A stretch of DNA of 64,000 nucleotides from Azorinus chamasolen (Eukaryota; Mollusca; Bivalvia; Cardiida; Solecurtidae). Where the stretch lies: contig OY755252.1 of NCBI GenBank assembly GCA_963576725.1, positions 24,004,655-24,068,654 on the forward strand, given 5' to 3'. Position numbers and translations under genes: made by a program. The notes below the pieces were generated by a model. It was not told where the DNA came from, made no database searches, and saw nothing but the letters and a program-made list of their open reading frames with translations. Positions within the stretch are counted from its first letter, which is position 1; each line of letters starts with the position of its first letter. Shown piece after piece: positions 12,101 to 21,100 of the stretch.

Positions 12101-15100
12101 AATGTCTTGTGTTCATATGCGATTATAAAAACTAATTAATTATTATTCATGATGTCATTATTTCTTACATGAGTATAAAACAGAGAAAGGTTAATAGAAG
12201 AAATTCTGCTTTGAAATCTATATACATAATAAGATATTTTTCGTAGAATAATATTAACTTATCAGGCTTTGTGTTACAGGCTACACTCAGCAGCAGATCT
12301 GTGTGTATAACACTGACATTGAATCAAACTGACCTTGACAAAGTCAAGAATCGCCTCTATACAGTCTTCTTGAATATCCTCGCTCGAGAAAAGAGCATTG
12401 TAGTCATTGCTGTTCCAACCATCAAACAACACCCTTGGTACTGAAATGATCAATGACAAACAGCTTACTCTAAGCACTCTAAATAATTGGCTTTCTTTGT
12501 TTAACCCATTCCCTCATATTAACGACTTTTGACGACTCAGTAAATGTCTCTTTGTGAAACCATTGTGATAAATAGAGCATTTGCTCCTATATATGGAGCA
12601 AATGCTCTATTTATCACAATGGTTTGAAACTACAAAATTCTAAAATTTTCCTTTTCTCCAGTTAATGCTCCTTTTCGGTATTTTTATTCAAAGAGGTTGA
12701 ATCTAAAAATAGCCTATGAGGGAATCGGTTAACCCTTTCACTCATTAGAAATGCTGTAGAATCAGATCTATATACATTTGTAATTTCAAAAGAGAACAAA
12801 GCAGATCTACAGATCCAGGTTAACTCTGTTTGCAAACGTGTAAACAGCATTAATATGAGGGAAATGCTTAAACCTGGAACACATAATGATCATATGAATA
12901 TCAACTAACTGAAGTGTTATAATGGCAATCTTGGGCCATAACACAAACTGTACAATCAGATTCATATAAGCAAACAGAAAACAGAGCAGACCCTGATCAG
13001 ATGTCTCCTACAGGAGTGTACATGTACTCGTTTTGAAAGGTATTAAACGATATCTTTTTGGAGCGAAGAGTTAATCTGTCATAAACAATTTTCGTTCCAA
13101 TTTCCCCTTGGAAGTAAAGCACCCTTGCTGAAAAGTCTGGATCTTACTCCATTCATGATATAGATCCAAACTAAAACATCACCATTCCCTCATATTGATG
13201 CCTTTTGATGATTCTGTAAAAGTTCCTCCACTGGAGGAAATGCTGTATTTATCACAATGATTTCAAAACTACACAATTCTCAAACTTTATTCAAAGAGGT
13301 TGAGTCTAAATATAGTCTATGAGGGAATGGGTTAACCCATTCCCGCATATTGACGCCTTTTGACGCTTCTGTAAAAGTCACTTTGTGAAACCATTGTGAT
13401 AAATAGAGCATTTGCTCCTACAGGAGCAAATGCTCTATTTATCACAATGGTTTCAAACTACAAAATTTTAATTTTTTCCTTTTCTCTAGTTTATGCTCCT
13501 TTTCGGTAGATTTATTCAAAGAGGTCGGGTCTAAAAATAGCCTAAGTGGGAATGGGTTAAGAGCACCACAAAACAATCATAATTGACAGGATGACAGGCG
13601 TACTCATAATTGACAGGATGACAGGCGTACTCATAATTGACAGGATGACAGGCGTACTCATAATTGACAGGATGACAGGCGTACTCATCAACTGTCTGAT
13701 GTATAAATGGACAGACAGACAGATTAGTTTAGATGCTCCATCCAACTTTTAGAAGTAGGATCATTTACAAAAATGTCTTTTTTTTGTAAGAGTTGTCTCC
13801 CTTACATAATGCTTTACCAGCACATGTAACATCAATCCTCTGAAAAAAGTTATATTTAAACACTGAACATATACCAACACACAATGAAAATAATATTCCA
13901 AAAAGGGAATTAAGATAATACAGAAATACTTAACCCATCTGCTCCCATGATCCCATATATGGGACATAGGCAAACAGTGTAGACTTTGATCAGATGCCGC
14001 ATGATGCGGCGTCTGATCAGAGTCTACACTGTTTGCTGATAGTAAATTCAATATAAAACAAAATAAAAATGAAAATTTAGACCAGACATCCCTTTAAAAA
14101 GATAAGAGATAGACTAATCCAATACATGTATATAAGCATGGAAGAATCCACTTGGAGCAAATGGGATAAATAGCCCTTAATCTAATATTTCAACCACTGT
14201 GGACCTTTACTGACATGACAATTTTTGATAAAGGCCTGTAGTGGTAGAAATATTAGATAAGAGCTATTTTCAAGTATTTCCATACTAACACAGTAAAAAT
14301 GCCTCATCTCCTGCACTGTATAGGTTAAAGTGTATGACACTCTGTAATTTTGAGGAAAAAATGAAACAACACAAATCTGAAGAGAATTGTAGCAGGCAAC
14401 ATTTTATGCTACATTTGACAATTACTTAGCATGCAAAGAGTTTTACCAACGTGTTTTCACGCATTTTGCAAACAGAGTAGACCCAGATCAGACGGCTCCT
14501 ATAGGAGCCGTCTGATCAGGGTCTGCTCTGTTTGCTAATGGAATTTGAAAGATCTGTTTCTTTACTTTCTGAAATGGCAACAATGTTCCACTTTCCATAT
14601 TTCATTATAACTATTTTGCCCATGAATATTAAGTAGGTATTGAGATTTGGAAAAAAACATAGAACAGGGAAAATGGTTAAAAATGAGCAGACTCTGATCA
14701 GATATTACTTTCAAACATGACCGCTAATTTTGGTCTATATTGTTTGCAAATATTTATATGACACTGTTCCCATGACATAAACTTCAAGATAACTGTACAC
14801 ATCTCTTACCCATCTTCGTTTTCTTTCCTTTGGTTACATCTGCTACCCAACCTATAAATAGAAACATTGGGATAAACTAGAAATGTGTCCATAGGACACT
14901 TCAGATTTTTCGTCACAGAAAGTAAGGGCCATATTTATGTATGCAACAACTGAAGCGATTTATGCCATTTTTACAAATAGAGAGCTGTAACTCAGGATAT
15001 GTGTGTAAAGTTTAATGAGGATTGGACAAATACTTTCCAAGAAACAGTCTTAAGACAAGATATTTTTAAAGTCATTTTTGTAAATAAAGGGCCGCAACTC

Positions 15101-18100
15101 CTAAGCGACTGAAGCGATTTAAATGGCTATCAAATATGACCAAGATATAAGGGCCAAACACATGTGTGTCAAGTTTGATGTGGATTGGACCAATACTTTT
15201 CAAGAAAGAGCCCGGACAAATTCTTCTGGATGTGCGTACGGACAAGAGCAACCCTACATGCCAACACTTTGTGCCTTTGTGGGGGCATAAAAATGTTCAT
15301 GCACTCTGCCAGCATTCTGGATACAGATCCATGTGCACAGGTCTAGATAAGATGTGTAAATTAATCCTTTACTCCATAAATATGCCTTTCTACACCTTTG
15401 CAAACAAAGTAGATCCAGGATAGACAGCTCCTGTATGAGCCATCTGCTATGGATCTGCTTTGTTTGTTTAACCCTTTGAAGTTTCCGTCATATAAACACC
15501 TTTTCATGCATCTGTAAACAGAGTAGACCCAGAACAGACAGCTCCTATAGGAGCCATCTGATCGGGGTCTGCTCTGTTTGCCAATATAATTCAATAGATC
15601 TGTTTCTTTAATTTCTAAAATGGCTATTAAAATGTTCCACCTTCCATATTTCATTATAATTGTTTTGCCTATGAATATTTAGTAGGTTTTGAAATTTGGA
15701 ATAAGCATTGAACAGGGAAAGGGTTAACCCAGAACAGAATGCTCCTATAGGAGACGTATGATCAGGGTCTGCTTTGTTTGCTTTAGATACAATCAGGGAT
15801 TTAATTCTACAGTTTCTGTCTGAGCCAAAATGTCCTGTGTTCATATGCCATTATAAATATTATCTAATTAATATTCATGATGTCATAATTTTTACAAGAG
15901 TATTCATGGAGTAAAGGGTTAAATCATTTTAAAATTTTAAAACCCTATGATGCGACCACTCTTTAGAATTGTCTCGTCACAACATAGGGTTTGGTGGAGA
16001 AAAAATGATTTCTGTATTTGAATACTGGTACCCACCATTATCTATCGCTCTACCTTGCGAGTATGATACATGGACAGGCCCAATTTATACATATGATGAC
16101 ATCCCATCTGATTTAAACTGTTTGAAGAGTATTAACTTCCACAGACTGGCAAAGTGTTTGTAGAAGCATGTTACTGTATACTGCATATAAGCCAAATATT
16201 CTGAAACCCAATCTCCCCTCTCAGCAGGTTTATAAAGCTGAAAATAGTCAATTTGGAACCATTTTGATGACTTTGAATGACCCTTTCCTTCATATAAACA
16301 CATTTTCATGCATTTACATGTATATGCAAACTGAGTAGACCCAGATCAGACGGCTCCTATAGGACCCGCCTTTCAGGGTCTGTTCTGTTTGCCAAAGAAA
16401 ATTTGGAAGATTTGTTTCTTTACTTTCTAAAATGGATACAATGCTCCACCTTCCATATTTCATTATAACCATCTTGTCCATGAATATTCAGTAGGTAGTG
16501 CATTTTTAACCCTTTCCCTGTCCTATACATTTCAATACCTACTGAATATTCATTAACAAAATAATTATAAAGAAATCTGGGAGGTGGAGCATTGTAGACA
16601 TTTTAGAAAGAAAGAAACAGATCTATCAAATTCTATTAGCAAACAGAGCAGACCCCGATCAGACGGTTCCTCTAGGAGCCGTCTGATATGGGTCTACTCT
16701 GTTTGCAAATGCATGAAAACACGTTTATATGAGGGAAAAGGTTAAATGGATATAGAACAGGGAATAAGACTGACATAGTCGCAAATTACCATCAATTACA
16801 TCCCACCTTTGTCTATATCATGTCCTCCTGTAATTACAAAAGCGCCCCCTGGTTTTCGCCTGACTTGAAGCCATACCGGAGAGACGTAGGTGAACTTTCG
16901 ACCAAACCATTTGGCAATATCGTATCCATGGTTATTCCACTGTGGATAAAACATTCTGTTAACTCTATACTCCATAAATACGCCTTTCTACACCTTTGCA
17001 AACAGAGTAGACCCAGATCAGATGGCTCCTATAGGAGCTGTCTGATCAGAGTCTGCTCTGTTTGCTTATGATATACATGTAGTATAGATAGGAGTCTAGA
17101 GTTTCTGCCATTACCAATAATTCCTGTGTCCATGTGTCAGTATAAAAATTAATCTAATTAATATTCATGGCATCATTATTTCCTACATGAATATTCATGA
17201 AGAAAAGGGTTAACAATTCATGCATTACAAACAAATAACCATTTACCTGATGAATATTCATGTAAGAAATAATGATGCCGTGAATATTCATCACCTGAAT
17301 ATTTATAATGACATTACGTACAAGAGAACGTTAAACCCTTTCCCTCATATAAACGTGTTTTCACGCATTTGCAAACGGAGTAGACCCAGATCAGACGGCT
17401 CCTAGAGGAGCCGTCTGATCAGGGTCTGCTCTGTTTGCTAATAAAATTTGATAGATCTGATTCTTTACTTTCTAAAATGTCTACAATGTTCCACCTTCCA
17501 TATTTCTTTATAACTATTTTGTTAATGAATATTCAGTAGGTATTGAAATTTGGCCTAAATGCAGAACAGGGAAAGGGTTAACCATTCCACAAACTGTAGA
17601 ATCTAATCTATATTATTTACTAAGAAAACTGAGTAGACCGCAATCGGACTCCTCCAATAGCTATCTCGTCTGAAGCTTCTGTTTCAGAGGCATATCTATA
17701 TAATAATGTAAAGGGAAAATTGTAGATTAAAATTAATGGTTAATAATCTTTTCCCTAAAAAAACACCTTTTCATGCCTTTTGCCAACAGAGTAGACCCAG
17801 ATCAGACAGCTCCTGTATGAGCCTTCTCATCAGGGTCTGCTCTGTTTGTTTATAATAAAGACGTGATACTACAGTTTCTGCAATGGCCAAAAATTCATAT
17901 GTCTATTTGCCTGTAAGAGCTGTCTGATCAGGGTCTGCTCTTTTGCATAATATATCATATGCGCCTACAGTTTCTGCAATGGCCAAAACATTCTGTGTCC
18001 ATGAGCTGTTACAACAATTAAAGTAACTTATATTAATGATGTCATTATTTCTTGCATGAATATTCATTAGCATAAAGGATAAAAGATCCAAATTTGTAAC

Positions 18101-21100
18101 TTTCCACATTCTTTCATGTAATTAATCTACATCTTAATTCAACCATCTTTTGGCAAAGAGTATAGATCCAGATCAAACTGCTTCTCAACCCTTTCCTCCA
18201 TGAATATTCATGTAAGAAATAATGATGTCATGAATATTAATTGGACTTAGTTTGTTGTAATAGCACATGGACACATGAATTTTGGGCCATGGCAGACACT
18301 GTAGAATCGTATCTATATTATAACATACCGGTAAGCAAACAGAACTGACCCTGATCAGACGTCTCCTACAGGATCTAGGTCTACTGTGTTTGCAAAGGCA
18401 TAGAAAGACTTCTTTATGGAGTACAGGATCCAAAGTTATAAAACTTCTGAGTCTGAGATTATTCTCAAGTATCTGATTGGTCAGATTCTGAGCAAGCTCA
18501 GAATCTGACCAATCAGATGCTTGTGAATGATCTCAGACTCAGGCAAAAAGTTTTATAACCTCAAGTACAGGGAAAGGGTTAAAGAGCAGTTTAATTAGGT
18601 TCTTTACTATTTGCTACACCATTGGTTTAACCCTTTGCCTGTTCTATGCTTATTCTAAATTTCAATACCTCCTAAATACTCATGGACAAAATTGTTATAA
18701 TGAAATATGGAAGGTGAAAAATTGTAGCCACTTCAGAAAGTAAAGAAACAGACCTTTCAAATTCCCTGATTAGATGGCTGATCTGGGTCTACTCTTTTGC
18801 AAATGCGTGAAAACACTTTTATATGAGGGAAAGGGTCAATTCACTGATACTGCCTCACAGCACACATCAAATATTATGACATGGTTGAATGTCAGACTTA
18901 TGATATGGTTGAATGTCAGACTTATGATATGGTTTAATGTCAGACTTATGATATGGTTGAATGTCAGACTTATGATATGGTTGAATGTCAGACTTATGAT
19001 ATGGTTTAATGTCAGACTTATGATATGGTTGAATGTCAGACTTGGGAACTCTAATTTGCGAGTTCAAACTCCAATCTTGGCCCCCAACGTCTGGCAATTT
19101 ATACATAGTTTAATCATTACACATGTATTTCTTAGTGAGAAATGGTTTAAGCCATTCCCTTATGGGCTATTTTTAGATCCAGCCTCTTTGAATAAATCTA
19201 CCGAAAAGGAGTATTTACTAGAGAAAAGAAAACTTTAGAATTGTGTAGCTTTGAAACCATTGTGATAAACAGAACATTTGCTCCTATGGAGCAAATGCTC
19301 TATTTATCACAATGGTTTCAAAAAGATACTTTTAATGAGGCGTAGAAAGGCGTATTTATGGAGGAAAGTGTTAATTTGCTAATACATACCGGGGTGACAT
19401 AAGCCAGGGTTTCGCCATCGAAGCTTTTCCTCTGTTTCGTCAGTTCACAGTATGTTGTATGCTCTGAGACTATATCCTTGTATTTCACATCAGGATGGAC
19501 CAAACCTCGCTCCACAACAGTCTTGTCTGATGACTGAATTGTCTTTTTAAAAAATATGGAAAACAACATACAGTAAAACCTCGATTATTCGAATTTTCTG
19601 CATAGAATTTATATCCTTTTATGCAGGTGGCTGCTTAATGCATGGTGAAAGTAATGCAGAAAGCTCCTCTGCGTGACTTTCACCATGCATTAAGCTGCCA
19701 CCTGACTTAAAAACCGATAATAAAACGCATATTTCTGCTCGAATAATCGAGGTTTTACTGTAATTCAAATTCAGTACAACTATATGAGTATATTATACAT
19801 GTTCATGCCATTATCTCATTAATATTCATATAGAAATACATCTGTACTGACTTTATGAATATTTATAAGCTTAATTTTTATGACATTGTATGAACAGAGA
19901 ATGTTTTGGCCATGGCAGAAACTGTAGAATCAGATTTATATAATTCCATAAGCAAACAGAGCAGACCCTGATCAGACGGCTCCTTTAGGAGCCGTCTGAT
20001 CTTGGTCTACTCTATTTGCAAAGGCATGAAAAGGTGCTCATATTAGGTAAAATAGTCATTCCTTTAGATGTGTGAAACAAGTGTACTGGCATTCCTAGTC
20101 TAGTAGAGGAGTCTTCTGATCAGGGTCTTCGTCACTTGTCATTAAACATCTTTCAGCAACTTTAGGCCTTACCTATTCTGACCCCAAATGTCCCCTCTCC
20201 ATCTGTTTCCAAAGTTGAATAAATTTATTTTATACCGGTTTACAATTTAACCTGATATAAACGCCTATTTACACCTTTACAAACAGAGTAGACTCAGATA
20301 ATCAGATGGCTGATCAGGGTCTACTGTGCTTGACTATGGTATTGACTAATATAAATATCATAAAGTTTCAGTCAATGAATATTCATGAAGTGCTGCATTC
20401 TCATATAAATTCTCATACGGTAAAGTACAGTAGCAACTAGTGTAAGGAGCAGTTTGATCTGGGTCTGCACTATTTGCCAACACTAATGTCTGTCAAATGC
20501 TTAGAGAGGTTTCGGTAATTCATTTGCCTTTTATTAGAAAACAAACAAATTAAGATCGAATAATGCAGCAACAGCAATCTTTGTGGGACATGAAAGAATA
20601 AACAATTACAGTACCACCACACCAACATATAGAGGTGCATATTCAAAATCTATAATGGTTATATTTCAGCCAAAACCTATGTAAAACCTCTTTTTAGAAT
20701 CATCTCCAACAGGAGGAGTAATAACCCTTTCCTCCATGTAGGCTATTTATAGATATAACCTCTTTGAATGAATCAACCCAAAAGGAGCATTTACTAGAAA
20801 AAAGTAAAATTTTAGAATTTTGTAGTTTGAAACCATTGTGATAAATAGAGCATTTGCTCCTATAGGAGCAAATGCTCTATTTATCACAATGGTTTCAATA
20901 GGTGATTTTTACAGAGGCCGTAAAAAGGCGTATTTATGGAGGAAAGGGTTAAAGAAGCTAAAGTAGATCCTGTCTTAAGCGATCATTCATTTATCAAACC
21001 CAGGAGTCTTAACCCATTACCTCATAGGCTATTTTTAGATACAGCCTCTTTGTATAAATCTACCGAAAAGGAGCATTAACTAGAAAAAAAGGTATTTTTT

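Noticed and set aside
13761..14051. 96-codon minus-strand frame
   Set aside because: It crosses a hairpin MITE; the apparent protein is translated repeat.
18774..19238. 154-codon plus-strand frame with WLNVRLMI repeats
   Set aside because: It is a translation of the 24-bp minisatellite plus parts of two MITEs.
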